A stretch of DNA of 64,000 nucleotides from Sideroxydans sp. (lineage in GTDB: Bacteria; Pseudomonadota; Gammaproteobacteria; Burkholderiales; Gallionellaceae), in the NCBI GenBank assembly GCA_028707175.1, contig JAQTUV010000003.1, positions 62,001 through 126,000 on the forward strand. Reading direction: 5' to 3'. How positions within the stretch are numbered: position 1 is the first letter of the stretch; every line of letters begins with the position of its first letter. The translations under genes and the position numbers were made by a program. The notes under the pieces were generated by a model. The model did no database searches. It was not told the origin of the DNA and saw only the letters and a list, made by a program, of their open reading frames with translations. Positions 48,880-60,556 of this stretch are shown piece by piece.

Positions 48880-49000
48880 CCCGTTTATCTGGCAGTCTCT
48901 GGATGAACGGGAATTCACACACTCGTTCATGTTGGGGTGTCCCTATTAGGGGATCAGGCTGGCGAGTGGAAGACTTAACCCTTAACGATTGGAGAATTAC
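48880..49000 (+). promoter_or_regulatory. rpsB leader
   Basis: About 120 nt between the predicted start of transcription and rpsB with pairing potential (CCCCTAATAGGG-type segments, GAACGGGAATTC and GAACGAGT). In Gammaproteobacteria the rpsB leader is bound by S2 for feedback; a similar role here is inference. Confidence 0.5.
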
Positions 49001-49726
49001 ATGGCAGTAACAATGCGTCAAATGCTGGAAGCCGGTGTCCATTTTGGTCACCAAACTCGTTTCTGGAACCCAAAGATGGCTCCGTACATCTTCGGTCATC
49101 GCAACAAAATTCATATTGTGAACTTGGAAAAGACCGTCGTGATGTTCAACGACGCAATGAAAGAAGTTCGCAAGATTTCCTCCAAAAAAGGTTCTGTATT
49201 GTTTGTCGCAACAAAGCGTCAAGCACGTGAAATCATTCGCGAAGAAGCGATTCGTGCTGGATCTCCTTTCGTTGATCATCGTTGGTTGGGCGGTATGCTC
49301 ACTAACTTTAAGACTGTTCAAATCTCAATCAAGCGTCTAAAAGAATTGGAAGCGATGATTGCTGACGGCAGCATCGAAAAAGTATCTAAGAAAGAAGGTT
49401 TGGTTCTGCGCCGTGAGTTGGAAAAACTTGAGCGTAGCTTGGGCGGCATCAAGGATATGCAAGGCTTGCCATCGGCGATTTTTGTTATCGACGTGGGCTA
49501 TCAAAAAGGTACGGTTACCGAAGCTCAAAAACTGGGTATTCCAGTGATTGGTGTGGTTGATACTAACCATAGCCCATTGGGCGTTGATTATGTGATTCCA
49601 GGTAATGATGACTCCAGTCAAGCGATTCGTTTGTACGCACGTGGCGTGGCTGATGCTATTTTGGAAGGTCGTGAGCAAGCAACCAACGAGTTGGTTGCTC
49701 AAGTTGCGGAAAGCGTAGCTGCATAA
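49001..49726 (+). CDS. rpsB: 30S ribosomal protein S2
   Basis: A 241-aa S2 protein: [48 protein letters not shown] and [20 protein letters not shown]. The ATG at 49001 has GGAG upstream. Confidence 0.97.
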   Translation: MAVTMRQMLEAGVHFGHQTRFWNPKMAPYIFGHRNKIHIVNLEKTVVMFNDAMKEVRKISSKKGSVLFVATKRQAREIIREEAIRAGSPFVDHRWLGGMLTNFKTVQISIKRLKELEAMIADGSIEKVSKKEGLVLRRELEKLERSLGGIKDMQGLPSAIFVIDVGYQKGTVTEAQKLGIPVIGVVDTNHSPLGVDYVIPGNDDSSQAIRLYARGVADAILEGREQATNELVAQVAESVAA

Positions 49727-49745
49727 GTTGTTCTGCCTGCATCGA

Positions 49746-49767
49746 GGGGGCGTAAGCCCCCTTTTTT
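49746..49767 (+). terminator. Terminator or attenuator between rpsB and tsf
   Basis: GGGGGC-GTAA-GCCCCC-TTTTTT. Strong hairpin with T-run; in this gene order it usually lowers tsf expression relative to rpsB without stopping it. Confidence 0.9.
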
Positions 49768-49804
49768 GTAACTAGATTTTGTAATTGAATGATAGGAGTT
49801 TGAT

Positions 49805-50704
49805 ATGGCTGAAATCACCGCAGGTATGGTGAAGGAACTGCGCGAGGCGACTGGCCTTGGCATGATGGAATGCAAAAAAGCATTGGTAGAAACCAATGGC
49901 GACGCGAAGGCGGCAGAAGAATTGCTGCGCATCAAGAGCGGCGCTAAGGCTAGCAAGGCTGCAACACGCGTGACAGCAGAAGGCGTCATCGGCGCATTCT
50001 TGTCCGTAGATGGCAAGACTGGTGCGGTCGCTGAGATCAACTGCGAGACCGACTTCGTTGCAAAGAACGATGACTTCGTTGCGTTCGCTAAGAATGTAGC
50101 GCAAACCGTAGCGCAAACTGCGCCTGCTGATAGCGACGCATTGTTGGCAACGGCTTTGGTTAATGGCGCAGGTTCCGTAGAAGAAGTGCGCAAAGCTTTG
50201 GTGATGAAGCTGGGTGAGAACATCACCGTGCGTCGTTTCGAGCGTTACGCTACTACTGGCAAGTTGGCTACCTACTTGCACGGTAGCAAGATCGGCGTGA
50301 TGGTTGATTACACCGGCGGCGATGAGACATTGGGTAAAGACTTGGCGATGCACATCGCTGCAAGCAAGCCAAAGTCTGTTGACTCTTCCGGCGTGAATCC
50401 AGAGGACATCGAGACAGAACGTCGTATCGCTATCGAAAAAGCTAAAGAGTCTGGCAAGCCAGAAGCGATGCTGGAAAAGATCGCTGAAGGTACTGTGCAG
50501 AAGTTCCTGAAAGAAGTCACTCTGTTGGGCCAAGTTTTCGTTAAGGCAGAAGACGGCAAACAGACCATCGAGCAATTGCTGAAGAGCAAAGGTGCTGTTG
50601 TGACCGCGTTCAAGATGTTCGTTGTTGGCGAAGGTATCGAGAAGGTTGTCGAAGACTACGCCGCAGAAGTTGCTGCTGTCGCAGCTGCAAGCAAGAAAGG
50701 CTAA
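49805..50704 (+). CDS. tsf: Elongation factor Ts
   Basis: A 299-aa EF-Ts, the nucleotide exchange factor of EF-Tu. N-terminal UBA-like [20 protein letters not shown], the contact motif ETDFVAKND and the two core subdomains are present. Follows the terminator by about 40 nt. Confidence 0.97.
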   Translation: MAEITAGMVKELREATGLGMMECKKALVETNGDAKAAEELLRIKSGAKASKAATRVTAEGVIGAFLSVDGKTGAVAEINCETDFVAKNDDFVAFAKNVAQTVAQTAPADSDALLATALVNGAGSVEEVRKALVMKLGENITVRRFERYATTGKLATYLHGSKIGVMVDYTGGDETLGKDLAMHIAASKPKSVDSSGVNPEDIETERRIAIEKAKESGKPEAMLEKIAEGTVQKFLKEVTLLGQVFVKAEDGKQTIEQLLKSKGAVVTAFKMFVVGEGIEKVVEDYAAEVAAVAAASKKG

Positions 50705-50707
50705 ACC

Positions 50708-51427
50708 ATGACCGCTCCTGCCTACAAACGTATCCTTCTTAAACTTTCTGGCGAAGCGCTTATGGGCGATGATAGCTACGGTATCAACCGTGGCGTTATC
50801 GAACGTATCGTGGCTGAAATTAAAGAAGTGTCTGAGTTGGGCGTGGAAGTGGCGATGGTGGTCGGTGGCGGCAACATCTTCCGAGGTGTTGCGCCAGCGG
50901 CAGAAGGTATGGATAGGGCAACTGCCGATTACATGGGTATGTTGGCGACGGTTATGAACTCGATGGCATTGCAAGATGCAATGAAGCGCTCAGGATTGGA
51001 CTGTCGTGTCCAGTCTGCTTTGAGTTTAGAGCAGGTCGCCGAGCCTTTCATTCGTGGTAAAGCATTGCGCTATTTAGAAGATGGCAAAGTCGTTATTTTT
51101 GCGGCTGGAATTGGCAGCCCGTTCTTTACAACGGACACTGCTGCTGCATTACGCGGCGTAGAGATGGATGCAGAGGTTGTTATTAAGGCAACCAAAGTGG
51201 ACGGCGTTTATACGGCCGATCCAAAGAAAGACCCAACAGCCACGCGTTATCAAAAAGTAAGTTTTGATGAAGCTATTGGCAAAGATTTGAAAGTGATGGA
51301 CTCGACCGCGTTGACGCTGTGCCGAGATCAAAAGCTGCCTATCATCGTATTCAGTATCTTTACACCGGGCGCATTGAAGCGTGTGGTGATGGGGCAGGAT
51401 GAAGGTACGCTCGTTTATTGTGATTGA
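50708..51427 (+). CDS. pyrH: UMP kinase
   Basis: A 239-aa amino-acid-kinase-fold enzyme: [30 protein letters not shown] and [17 protein letters not shown]. Phosphorylates UMP with ATP. 3 nt behind tsf. Confidence 0.97.
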   Translation: MTAPAYKRILLKLSGEALMGDDSYGINRGVIERIVAEIKEVSELGVEVAMVVGGGNIFRGVAPAAEGMDRATADYMGMLATVMNSMALQDAMKRSGLDCRVQSALSLEQVAEPFIRGKALRYLEDGKVVIFAAGIGSPFFTTDTAAALRGVEMDAEVVIKATKVDGVYTADPKKDPTATRYQKVSFDEAIGKDLKVMDSTALTLCRDQKLPIIVFSIFTPGALKRVVMGQDEGTLVYCD

Positions 51428-51441
51428 TGACGGAGACAACC

Positions 51442-51999
51442 ATGATTGCTGACATCAAAAAGAACGTAGAACAAAAAATGACTAAGTCGCTAGAAGCATT
51501 AAAAGCAGACTTGGGAAAAATTCGCACTGGCCGCGCCCACACGGGAATTTTGGATCACGTGATGGTGGATTATTACGGCAGCCCGACGGCTATCAATCAA
51601 GTGGCGAACATCACGTTGACTGATGCACGCACTATTGGTGTACAGCCCTACGAGAAAAATATGATTGGTCCGATTGAGAAAGCGATTCGCGATTCTGATC
51701 TGGGTTTGAATCCTGCCACGAATGGCGAATTGATTCGCGTGCCAATGCCCATGCTTACTGAAGAGCGTCGTCGCGATTTGATCAAGGTTGTCAAAAGCGA
51801 AGGTGAAGATGCCAAAGTCGCTGTACGTAACATCCGTCGCGATGCCAACGAGCAGTTGAAAAAATTGCTCAAGGACAAAGAAGTTGGTGAGGACGATGAG
51901 CGTCGTGCGCAAGATGAAGTGCAAAAGTTGACGGATCGATTTGTTGCTGAAATCGACAAAGCACTACAGGTAAAAGAAGTTGATCTGATGGCTGTCTAG
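51442..51999 (+). CDS. frr: Ribosome recycling factor
   Basis: A 185-aa protein: [20 protein letters not shown] and [15 protein letters not shown] are the RRF signatures. The ATG at 51442 has GGAG six bases before it, preferred over an in-frame TTG at 51424. Confidence 0.97.
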   Translation: MIADIKKNVEQKMTKSLEALKADLGKIRTGRAHTGILDHVMVDYYGSPTAINQVANITLTDARTIGVQPYEKNMIGPIEKAIRDSDLGLNPATNGELIRVPMPMLTEERRRDLIKVVKSEGEDAKVAVRNIRRDANEQLKKLLKDKEVGEDDERRAQDEVQKLTDRFVAEIDKALQVKEVDLMAV

Positions 52000-52006
52000 T
52001 TTTTAT

Positions 52007-52028
52007 GTCACCAATTAAATTTGGTGAC
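52007..52028. other. Hairpin between frr and uppS
   Basis: GTCACCAA-TTAAAT-TTGGTGAC, eight pairs, no clear T-run. Possible pause or processing site. Confidence 0.5.
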
Positions 52029-52089
52029 GGCTTAGTTTGCTTCGGATGAATGATTTTAAACACAATCCTCTTCCTAATTGGGGACACTC

Positions 52090-52851
52090 ATGGCCTTATT
52101 CCAGAGTTCTACCAGCACCCTTCCTGAAGTAACTCCTGTCCCACGCCACATTGCTGTCATTATGGATGGCAATGGACGTTGGGCCAAACAACGATTTATG
52201 CCCAGAGTGATGGGGCATCAGCGTGGTGTCGAGTCTGTTCGTTCAATTGTCAAAGCATGTAACAACAAAGGCGTTGGATTTCTAACGCTATTTGCGTTTA
52301 GTAGTGAAAACTGGAGGCGTCCTGCTGACGAAGTCACTTTCTTGATGAAGTTATTCTTGAAAGTGTTGGAAAAAGAAGTTTCCAAGATGCATGCCAGTAA
52401 TATTCGACTGCGCATCATTGGCGATAGGACTCGCTTTGATGAGGCGTTAGTTCGTCACATTGAAAATGCTGAAAAGCTAACCGCCGCTAATACCGGTCTT
52501 GTACTGACGATTGCAGCAAACTATGGTGGACGTTGGGATGTTATGCAGGCGATGCATGGCCTCATTCAGGCTAATCCTAATCGAACCACTGCTTTCGAAG
52601 AGGACGAGCTGACCCCGTATCTTTCGATGAATTATGCACCTGATCCGGATTTGTTTATTCGTACAGGCGGTGAGCAGCGCATCAGTAATTTTCTTTTATG
52701 GCAGTTAGCTTATACAGAGCTTTATGTCACTGACACGTTATGGCCTGCTTTTGACTTGAAGGCTTTTGAATTGGCCCTTGAGTCTTACCAGAAACGAGAA
52801 CGTCGTTTTGGTCGAATCAGCGAGCAGTTAAAAGGCGAAAAAAATGCTTAA
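52090..52851 (+). CDS. uppS: Undecaprenyl diphosphate synthase
   Basis: A 253-aa cis-prenyltransferase with IMDGNGRWAKQR (catalytic Asp), FAFSSENWRRP and PDLFIRTGGEQRISNFLLWQ. Makes the C55 carrier lipid for peptidoglycan. The ATG at 52090 is preceded by GGGGACAC. The end overlaps cdsA by 8 nt. Confidence 0.96.
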   Translation: MALFQSSTSTLPEVTPVPRHIAVIMDGNGRWAKQRFMPRVMGHQRGVESVRSIVKACNNKGVGFLTLFAFSSENWRRPADEVTFLMKLFLKVLEKEVSKMHASNIRLRIIGDRTRFDEALVRHIENAEKLTAANTGLVLTIAANYGGRWDVMQAMHGLIQANPNRTTAFEEDELTPYLSMNYAPDPDLFIRTGGEQRISNFLLWQLAYTELYVTDTLWPAFDLKAFELALESYQKRERRFGRISEQLKGEKNA

Positions 52852-53674
52852 GTCTCGTGTCATCACGGCTATCGTGATGTTGGTACTATTTTTGGCTGCG
52901 CTGTTCTATTTGCCTCCGCTGGCATGGTCTGTCTTGGTGTTGGCGATGGTGCTGCAAGGTGCGTCCGAATGGTCTCGCATGTCTGAATTGAAGCCCAGCG
53001 GCGCGAAGCTTTACTGGGGGGCGACCTTCTTATTGATGGCGGGCCTCTTGGTTTTGGACGCAAATTCCACACCACAGCAACAAGGCACTACCCATCTTAT
53101 CGCCTATCTTCTTGCTGCCGTGTTGTGGCTTATCGTGGTCCCACCTTGGTTGATGATGGGCTGGAAAGTTAAGCAACCATTGTTGATGGCGCTGGTTGGT
53201 TGGATGTTGCTGATTCCGACCGGGCTCGCCATGATCGATTTGCGTGAGGCGGCTCCTGCACCGTGGATTTTGTTGGGTGTGATGGGGCTTGTATGGGTGG
53301 CCGATAGCGCGGCTTATTTCGCGGGGCGCAGATTCGGCAAGACGAAATTAGCACCGAGCATTAGCCCTGGTAAGACGTGGGAAGGTGTTGCGGGTGCGAT
53401 TGCGGGGGTGACGGTCTATATTGGATTGATATGGATATTCAGACCTGAGTTCGATGATCTTCAGTTGCTGCCTGCTTTGATGTTGACCGCTTGGTGGTGG
53501 GTGGTATTGGCCGTCATCGGCGATTTGTTTGAGTCCGCCATCAAACGTCAGGCGGGTATCAAAGATAGTGGTGCATTGTTGCCCGGGCATGGCGGATTGT
53601 TGGATCGCATCGATGCGCTGACTTCCACTTTGCCGTTGGCGGCATTGGCGCTGATTTTCCAAGGACTGAGCTAG
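52844..53674 (+). CDS. cdsA: Phosphatidate cytidylyltransferase
   Basis: A 276-aa membrane enzyme with several helices and the C-terminal family signature ([18 protein letters not shown] then LLDRIDAL). Forms CDP-diacylglycerol for phospholipids. Confidence 0.95.
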   Translation: MLKSRVITAIVMLVLFLAALFYLPPLAWSVLVLAMVLQGASEWSRMSELKPSGAKLYWGATFLLMAGLLVLDANSTPQQQGTTHLIAYLLAAVLWLIVVPPWLMMGWKVKQPLLMALVGWMLLIPTGLAMIDLREAAPAPWILLGVMGLVWVADSAAYFAGRRFGKTKLAPSISPGKTWEGVAGAIAGVTVYIGLIWIFRPEFDDLQLLPALMLTAWWWVVLAVIGDLFESAIKRQAGIKDSGALLPGHGGLLDRIDALTSTLPLAALALIFQGLS

Positions 53675-54846
53675 TGCAACGCTTAACCGTTTTAGGTTCC
53701 ACTGGCAGCATCGGCAAGAGTACGCTTGATGTTGTCGCGCGTCATCCAGACAAATATTCAATCACCGCACTCACCGCGAACCAGCAAGATGACTTGCTGT
53801 TCGAGCAGTGCCAACAATTTCAACCACGCTACGCCGTCCTCTTGGATGAGGCAGCTAGTGAGCGTCTAAAAAAGAACCTTCAAAACGCAGGCAGCAGCAC
53901 TGAGGTATTGTGCGGTACGGCTGCACTTGAGCAGGTATCAGTCTTGCCTGAGGTGGATGCCGTGATGGCGGCAATCGTTGGCGCGGCAGGGATGCCGCCT
54001 ACACTTGCAGCGGCCAAGGCGGGCAAGAAGATTTTGTTGGCGAACAAAGAGACGCTGGTATTGGCAGGCCATCTGTTCATGGACGCGATACACAAGAGTG
54101 GTTCGGCGCTGCTGCCTATCGACAGCGAACACAACGCCATTTTCCAAGCCTTACCGCGCGACTATACGGGTGACATGCGCGCCAGCGGTGTGAGCAAGAT
54201 ATTGCTGACCGCATCAGGTGGCCCGTTCCGCAATACGCCTCTTGAACAGTTACACAACGTCACCCCCGAACAAGCGTGTGCGCATCCGAACTGGAGTATG
54301 GGGCGCAAGATCTCGGTGGATTCCGCCAGCATGATGAACAAAGGTTTGGAGGTCATTGAAGCGTGTTGGTTGTTCAACGCCTCTGCCGACGATATTCAAG
54401 TCGTCGTACATCCGCAGAGTGTCATTCACTCGATGGTGCAGTATGTGGATGGATCGGTCCTAGCGCAGTTGGGCAACCCAGACATGCGTACACCCATCGC
54501 CTACGCCTTGGCCTACCCCGAACGCATTGATTCAGGTGTTGCACCGCTCGATCTATTCCAGATCGCTAAGCTTGATTTCGTTGCGCCTGATTTCGTGCGC
54601 TTCCCCTGTCTAGGATTGGCCTATCAAGCCTTACGCGCGGGGGGCACTGTGCCCGCTTTGTTGAATGCTGCGAATGAAGTGGCTGTTGCGGCATTCTTGG
54701 ATAGAAAAATTGCCTTCTTGGATATCCCGCGCTTGATCGAATCCGTGTTGACCAGCGTTGCACGTCAAGAAGTGAATGCTCTGCAAGATGTGTTGGATGC
54801 TGATGCGGCGGCGCGCAGGGCAGGGCAGGAATGGGTATCGCAATGA
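53674..54846 (+). CDS. dxr: 1-deoxy-D-xylulose 5-phosphate reductoisomerase
   Basis: A 390-aa enzyme of the MEP isoprenoid pathway. NADPH loop [26 protein letters not shown], metal-binding [13 protein letters not shown] and [15 protein letters not shown] start sharing its first base with the cdsA stop. Confidence 0.96.
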   Translation: MQRLTVLGSTGSIGKSTLDVVARHPDKYSITALTANQQDDLLFEQCQQFQPRYAVLLDEAASERLKKNLQNAGSSTEVLCGTAALEQVSVLPEVDAVMAAIVGAAGMPPTLAAAKAGKKILLANKETLVLAGHLFMDAIHKSGSALLPIDSEHNAIFQALPRDYTGDMRASGVSKILLTASGGPFRNTPLEQLHNVTPEQACAHPNWSMGRKISVDSASMMNKGLEVIEACWLFNASADDIQVVVHPQSVIHSMVQYVDGSVLAQLGNPDMRTPIAYALAYPERIDSGVAPLDLFQIAKLDFVAPDFVRFPCLGLAYQALRAGGTVPALLNAANEVAVAAFLDRKIAFLDIPRLIESVLTSVARQEVNALQDVLDADAAARRAGQEWVSQ

Positions 54847-56198
54847 TGACGCTATTGGCGTTCATCGTTGCCATTGCCGTATTGGTGGTTTTCCATGAGT
54901 TGGGACACTACTGGGTCGCACGCTGGTGCGACGTTAAGGTGCTGCGTTTTTCCGTTGGTTTCGGCAAGGTGATTTATGCCAAACGTTTTGCCGGTGGAGA
55001 GACAGAGTGGGTCGTCTCTGCTATTCCCTTGGGCGGCTACGTCAAGATGCTGGATGAACGCGAGGGAGAAGTTGCGGAGAACGAACTGTCGCGCACGTTC
55101 AATCGCAAGTCGGTTTTGCAACGTATGGCTATCGTTGTGGCGGGACCGATAGCGAACCTACTTTTGGCCATTGCCCTCTACTTTGTGCTGTTCATGCATG
55201 GCGTTCCAGGTTTGAAACCTGTCCTTGGTGAGGTAACTCCGGGTACGCCAGCGGCGGTAGCGGGTCTGCAAAGCAAGAAGACCATCGTGGCTATCGATGG
55301 GCAAGCGACACCGAGTTGGCAAGAGATACGCTGGGTGATGCTAGATAAGATATTGCAGCAGCAGTCGACGAAGATCGAATTGCGTACGCAAGAGGGAGAG
55401 TCCGAGTTTCGTGTGCTTGAGGTGAATGCGCTAACAGCTGCTGATCTGGATGGCGACTTCATGCGCAAATTGGGATTAAAGCCTTTCCAGCCCCCAGTCT
55501 ATCCCATCATCGGCAAACTGGTGGATGGCGGGGCAGCCCAGCGCGCAGGGTTCTTGGTGGATGACAGGATAGTGAGTGTGAATGGTCAAGCCGTTGAACT
55601 ATGGGAAGATTGGGTAGAGGTGGTACGTGCCAATCCGAACAAACCTCTGGATATCGAGATCGAGCGTGCTGGGATGCGCCTCAAGATGGTCGTTAAACCA
55701 GAGCCTTTCGTCGAAGCTGGCCAGACCATCGGGCGTATCGGCGCTGCCGCATTCATTGATAGGGCAGCATTTGAAGCGATGATCACGACAGTGAGTTACC
55801 CACCTGTTGCTGCCTTGCAAGAAGCTTTTCGCAAGACTTGGGACACCTCTATTTTTAGCCTGAAGATGATGGGCAAAATGGTGACGGGCGAGGTCTCCAT
55901 GAAGAACCTTTCGGGGCCAATCACTATCGCAGACTACGCAGGGCAATCGGCACAGCTAGGATTGGGTGCATATATTGGATTCCTTGCACTCATCAGTATC
56001 AGCCTTGGTGTGTTGAATCTATTACCCATCCCGTTATTGGATGGGGGGCATTTGCTGTATTATGCGGTCGAATTTTTCAAAGGAAGTCCTGTCTCCAATG
56101 GCGCTTGGGAGGCTGGGCAGAAGGTGGGCATCGCGCTCTTGGTTACCATGATGGCTTTTGCATTGTTTAATGACATCAGTCGCCTGATTTCGGGTTGA
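54843..56198 (+). CDS. rseP: Site-2 intramembrane protease RseP
   Basis: About 451 aa. Zinc motif HELGH in the first membrane helix ([14 protein letters not shown]), two PDZ domains in the periplasmic middle, and the third zinc ligand in [13 protein letters not shown]. Cleaves anti-sigma-E factor and remnant signal peptides in relatives. The start may be 54831, 54843 or 54846; I chose 54843, which overlaps the dxr stop. Confidence 0.94.
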   Translation: MMTLLAFIVAIAVLVVFHELGHYWVARWCDVKVLRFSVGFGKVIYAKRFAGGETEWVVSAIPLGGYVKMLDEREGEVAENELSRTFNRKSVLQRMAIVVAGPIANLLLAIALYFVLFMHGVPGLKPVLGEVTPGTPAAVAGLQSKKTIVAIDGQATPSWQEIRWVMLDKILQQQSTKIELRTQEGESEFRVLEVNALTAADLDGDFMRKLGLKPFQPPVYPIIGKLVDGGAAQRAGFLVDDRIVSVNGQAVELWEDWVEVVRANPNKPLDIEIERAGMRLKMVVKPEPFVEAGQTIGRIGAAAFIDRAAFEAMITTVSYPPVAALQEAFRKTWDTSIFSLKMMGKMVTGEVSMKNLSGPITIADYAGQSAQLGLGAYIGFLALISISLGVLNLLPIPLLDGGHLLYYAVEFFKGSPVSNGAWEAGQKVGIALLVTMMAFALFNDISRLISG

Positions 56199-56206
56199 AT
56201 ATCACA

Positions 56207-58489
56207 ATGAATCTCAAAAAATTAGCGCGCGTATTGCCGCTTCTGTACGTTACATCTGTGTGGGCTGCCGAACCTTTCGTCATCAAAGACATCCGTGTGG
56301 AAGGGATACAACGCACTGAGGCTGGAACCGTATTTAGCTACCTGCCGATCAAGGTCGGCGATACGCTTGATGATGCAAAAACAACTGCTGCCTTGCATAG
56401 CCTGTTTTCAACTGGGTTCTTCAAAGATGTGAAGCTGTCTGCAGAGCAGGGGGTACTCGTTGTTCAAGTTCAAGAACGGCCAACCATTGCCAGTGTGGAG
56501 ATCAATGGCGTCAAAGATTTCCCTAAAGACCAGTTACGAGATAATTTGAAGTACGTAGGATTAGCTGAAGGCCGCATATTCGACAAAGCAGCACTAGATA
56601 AATCCGAGCAAGAATTAAAACGGCAATACGTTGCACGTGGGAAGTACGCCGTTTCGGTGAAGACGACGGTTAAAGACTTAGAGCGTAATCGAGTTGCGGT
56701 AAGTTTTGACGTGACTGAGGGCAAGGGTTCAAAGATTCAGCAAATCAACTTTGTTGGTAATCATGCGCTATCGGATGATGAGCTTTTAGACATCATGAAA
56801 TTGACAACGCCTGGTTTTGTTACTTGGTTCACCAATAACGATCAATATTCAAAACCTAAATTAGCTGCAGATATTGAAGCTATTCGTACTCACTATCTCA
56901 ATGCAGGCTATATGGATTTTTCAGTTGAATCCACTCAAGTCTCTATCTCCACAGACAAGAAAAATATTTTTATTACACTTAATCTAAATGAGGGTGAGAA
57001 ATACACGGTTTCAGATATTAAAGTCTCAAGCTTAAAAGGTGTGCTCACAGATGCTGAGATCCTCAGCATGATTCAGGTTAAAACGGGGGATGTATTTTCT
57101 CGTGAAGCAATAACCGCATCACAAGGAAAGATCAATGATCGATTGGGTGAAGAGGGTTACGCATTTGCTAACGTTAATGCCTTGCCAGAAGTTAATAAGG
57201 AAAAGCACCAAGTGGGATTCACATTCTTGGTTGACCCGCTGCAACGTGCTTACGTCCGCGCAATTAAGATCTCTGGAAATGATAAAACTCGCGATGAAGT
57301 AATACGCCGCGAATTTCGTCAAATGGAAGGCGGCTGGTTCGCGACATCGAAGATCCAAAAATCGAAACAGCGTATCGATAGGCTTGGATTTTTTTCTTCA
57401 GCTAATATTGAAACGCAGCCCGTTGTAGGCACCAATGATCAGCTTGACTTGAGTTTGACAGTCGCAGAAAAATCAACAGGTAACTTCCAGTTGGGGGCAG
57501 GGTTCAGTGATGTCGAAAAATTCACCCTGATGGGCGGTGTGAATCAATCGAATCTGTTTGGTACAGGGAATAGTTTATCGACACAAATCAATACCAGTAA
57601 ATTGAACCAAGTTTACTCGGTGTCCTATACGAACCCTTATTACACCGATGACGGTATTAGCCGCGGTTTTGATATCTACAAACGAAGGACAAATGCGACG
57701 ACGATCTCGGTCAGTCAATATACCTCTGAGACTTATGGTGGTGGGATACATTACGGCGTCCCCATCAGTGATGAAGAGATGTTTCATTACGGCCTAGCAC
57801 TTGAAAATACAACCATCGGTCTGACTTCGATTAGCCCGCAACGCTACATTGATTACATCAACACTTTTGGTGCAACTAACAGAAACGTGTTGGGAACAAT
57901 CGCTTGGTCTCGAGATACGCGCAATAGCGCTCTTAATACCACTGAAGGTGCAACACAACGCGCTTCGATTGAGGCTTCTCTTCCTGTCTCGGGACAAAAA
58001 TACTACAAGCTGAATTACACCCAGCAGCAATTCTATCCACTGAGTCAAAACTTTACTTTGCGCTTGAATGGCGATGTTGGTTTTGCTGCTGGATATGAAG
58101 GAGATACTCTGCCCTTCTTCAAGAATTTTTATGCGGGTGGTACGGGATCGGTACGTGGCTACGACTACAGTTCTTTAGGCCCAAGAGATGTGAATGGCTA
58201 TTCGATGGGCGGGGATAAGCGTGTGGTTGGCAATGCGGAGATACTGTTTCCGTTCCCCGGCATGGAAAAAGAGAAATCTGTGCGTCTGAGTGCTTTCCTT
58301 GATGGTGGCGCGGTGTATGGCGCTGCTACACCATATGAGGCGTCGATTGGAATGCGTTACTCTTATGGCGTGGGCGTGACATGGTTCTCTCCTGCAGGTC
58401 CTATCCAGTTGAGTTGGGCGACACCATTGAATAGTCAGCCCCAAGATAAGTTGCAGAATTTCCAGTTCTCTATGGGCGGTATGTTTTAG
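56207..58489 (+). CDS. bamA: Outer-membrane protein assembly factor BamA
   Basis: A 760-aa protein: signal peptide ending near VTSVWA, five POTRA domains (to about residue 420), and a 16-strand barrel with the lid motif VRGYDYSSLGPRD (VRGF/Y type). It ends FSMGGMF with the terminal phenylalanine. ATG at 56207, 8 nt behind rseP. Needed to insert barrel proteins, including the putative ones from the island. Confidence 0.96.
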   Translation: MNLKKLARVLPLLYVTSVWAAEPFVIKDIRVEGIQRTEAGTVFSYLPIKVGDTLDDAKTTAALHSLFSTGFFKDVKLSAEQGVLVVQVQERPTIASVEINGVKDFPKDQLRDNLKYVGLAEGRIFDKAALDKSEQELKRQYVARGKYAVSVKTTVKDLERNRVAVSFDVTEGKGSKIQQINFVGNHALSDDELLDIMKLTTPGFVTWFTNNDQYSKPKLAADIEAIRTHYLNAGYMDFSVESTQVSISTDKKNIFITLNLNEGEKYTVSDIKVSSLKGVLTDAEILSMIQVKTGDVFSREAITASQGKINDRLGEEGYAFANVNALPEVNKEKHQVGFTFLVDPLQRAYVRAIKISGNDKTRDEVIRREFRQMEGGWFATSKIQKSKQRIDRLGFFSSANIETQPVVGTNDQLDLSLTVAEKSTGNFQLGAGFSDVEKFTLMGGVNQSNLFGTGNSLSTQINTSKLNQVYSVSYTNPYYTDDGISRGFDIYKRRTNATTISVSQYTSETYGGGIHYGVPISDEEMFHYGLALENTTIGLTSISPQRYIDYINTFGATNRNVLGTIAWSRDTRNSALNTTEGATQRASIEASLPVSGQKYYKLNYTQQQFYPLSQNFTLRLNGDVGFAAGYEGDTLPFFKNFYAGGTGSVRGYDYSSLGPRDVNGYSMGGDKRVVGNAEILFPFPGMEKEKSVRLSAFLDGGAVYGAATPYEASIGMRYSYGVGVTWFSPAGPIQLSWATPLNSQPQDKLQNFQFSMGGMF

Positions 58490-58535
58490 TAGCAGGCTTC
58501 TCGGTAACAGATAACTGTTTCAGTTAGGAGTAATC

Positions 58536-59051
58536 ATGAACAAGCTAATTTTTTACATCTTTGTTTTTTTAGGTGTTGCCTCAATAGCTAATGCTGCAGA
58601 TTTTCGAATTGGCTTTGTTGATACAGAGCGTGTCTTGCGTGAATCTGAGCAAGCGGTTCGTGCGGAAAAGAAGATCGAAAAGGAATTTTCGATACGAGAC
58701 CAAGAAATCAAAAAATTAGCCAAGCAAGCCAAGGAAGTGCAGGACGAATTAGAAAAAGATGCGGTAAAAATGTCGGACTCTAATCGCCGTATCAAAGAGC
58801 GTGAACTGGCGAGTTTGAATCTGCAACTGCAAACTCAGCAACGTGAGTTTCGTGAGGATCTTAATATTCGTAAGAACGAAGAGTTAGCACAAGTTCTTGC
58901 GAAGGCTGATAAAGCCATTAAGACGATTGCTGAACGAGATGAATATGACGTCATCCTGCAAGAAGCTGTATATCGAAATCCCAAGGTCGACATCACTGAC
59001 AAAGTACTCAAACTACTTGCCGATGAGCCGTCGGAAGGTACCTCAAAGTAA
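58536..59051 (+). CDS. skp: Periplasmic chaperone Skp/OmpH
   Basis: A 171-aa protein with signal peptide (FLGVASIANA), then FRIGFVDTERVLRESEQA and a long charged helical hairpin, as in Skp. Carries barrel proteins to BamA. Confidence 0.93.
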   Translation: MNKLIFYIFVFLGVASIANAADFRIGFVDTERVLRESEQAVRAEKKIEKEFSIRDQEIKKLAKQAKEVQDELEKDAVKMSDSNRRIKERELASLNLQLQTQQREFREDLNIRKNEELAQVLAKADKAIKTIAERDEYDVILQEAVYRNPKVDITDKVLKLLADEPSEGTSK

Positions 59052-59063
59052 TCCCATATCGTT

Positions 59064-60107
59064 ATGACACGTCCAGACTTTCGATTAGCTGACATCGTTG
59101 AGAAATTCGGTGGTCGCATTCTAGGGGATGCTGAAACACGTATTTCGCAAATCGCCACCCTTGAAAAAGCGACAGTGGGCGAAATCGCCTTTTTGGCTAA
59201 TGCCAAATATCGCAAGCAATTAGAAGGTAGCCAAGCATCAGCGGCGATCGTGTCTGAGGCCGATGCGGAGGCGACACAAATACCGCGTATTGTCACAGCC
59301 AATCCCTATTCGTATTTCGCCAAGCTCTCAGCTTTTCTCAATCCATTGCCTGAATTCGCATCTGGGATTCATCCATCAGCAGTGATTTCTGAAAATGCCG
59401 TTGTGTCTCCAGATGCACACATCGGCCCTCACGTGACCATCGCTGAAGGCGCGCGTGTAGGAGCAGGCACGGTGATCATGGCGGGGTGCAGCATTGGTGC
59501 AGATACGGTGATTGGCGAGAACACGCGCCTGTATCCACGCGTGGTGGTGTATCAAAATTGCGTGGTAGGAGACCACGTCATCTTGCATTCCGGTGTGGTG
59601 ATCGGTGGCGATGGATTCGGTATTGCTATGGACGCAGGACGTTGGCTTAAGATCCCCCAAATCGGACGGGCTGTCATCGGTAATCATGTAGAGATCGGTG
59701 CGAATACTACGGTTGACCGTGGCGCATTAGACGATACAGTTATCGAAGAAGGTGCAAAGCTGGATAACCAGATTCAGGTCGCTCACAACGTACGTATCGG
59801 TGCGCATACAGCCATCGCAGGATGTGTCGGTATCGCCGGCAGTGCCAACATCGGACGTTATTGTCGTATCGGCGGGGGTGCGATTATCTTGGGGCATCTG
59901 CAAGTCGCTGACCAAGTCGAAGTCTCTGCGGGGACGGTGGTCACAAAAACCATTCGTGAAGCGGGTACCTATAGCGGCACATTCCCTTTTGGTGAAAATC
60001 AAAAGTGGCGCAAGAATGCCGCGCAGTTACGTCATTTGGATGAAATGGCAGACCGCATTAAAAAATTAGAACAACAGATCGAAATCTTGAAGGAGAAAAA
60101 CGCATGA
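59064..60107 (+). CDS. lpxD: UDP-3-O-(3-hydroxyacyl)glucosamine N-acyltransferase LpxD
   Basis: A 347-aa left-handed beta-helix acyltransferase with many hexapeptide repeats after about residue 105, a UDP-binding N-terminal domain, and the catalytic His region [12 protein letters not shown]. Lipid A step 3. ATGA overlap with fabZ. Confidence 0.96.
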   Translation: MTRPDFRLADIVEKFGGRILGDAETRISQIATLEKATVGEIAFLANAKYRKQLEGSQASAAIVSEADAEATQIPRIVTANPYSYFAKLSAFLNPLPEFASGIHPSAVISENAVVSPDAHIGPHVTIAEGARVGAGTVIMAGCSIGADTVIGENTRLYPRVVVYQNCVVGDHVILHSGVVIGGDGFGIAMDAGRWLKIPQIGRAVIGNHVEIGANTTVDRGALDDTVIEEGAKLDNQIQVAHNVRIGAHTAIAGCVGIAGSANIGRYCRIGGGAIILGHLQVADQVEVSAGTVVTKTIREAGTYSGTFPFGENQKWRKNAAQLRHLDEMADRIKKLEQQIEILKEKNA

Positions 60108-60556
60108 CCACCCCGATAACGATGGACATTCATGAAGTACTGGAGCATCTGCCACACCGTTATCCATTTTTGCTGATTGATCGCGTGTTAGAGGTCATTC
60201 CTAACGAGCGTATCGTGGCACTGAAAAATGTGACGATCAACGAGCCTTTCTTCCCCGGCCATTATCCGCATCACCCAGTTATGCCAGGTGTGCTCATCAT
60301 CGAAGCAATGGCACAAGCTTCTGCGCTGCTTTCCTTCAAAAGCATGGGAACAAAGCCGGATACTAATTCGGTCTACTACTTCGTGGGCATCGACAACGCA
60401 CGTTTCAAGCGTCCAGTTTCCCCTGGCGACCAATTGATCTTCCGTATGGAAATGACGCTGAATCGTCGTGGGATGTTCAAATTCAAAGGTACGGCCGAAG
60501 TCGAAGGACAAGTTGCTGCCGAAGCTGAATTGATCTGTACTATCAAGGACAAATAA
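60104..60556 (+). CDS. fabZ: 3-hydroxyacyl-ACP dehydratase FabZ
   Basis: A 150-aa hot-dog-fold enzyme with [15 protein letters not shown] and the catalytic [20 protein letters not shown]. Competes with LpxA for hydroxyacyl-ACP. Its stop shares a base with the lpxA start. Confidence 0.96.
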   Translation: MTTPITMDIHEVLEHLPHRYPFLLIDRVLEVIPNERIVALKNVTINEPFFPGHYPHHPVMPGVLIIEAMAQASALLSFKSMGTKPDTNSVYYFVGIDNARFKRPVSPGDQLIFRMEMTLNRRGMFKFKGTAEVEGQVAAEAELICTIKDK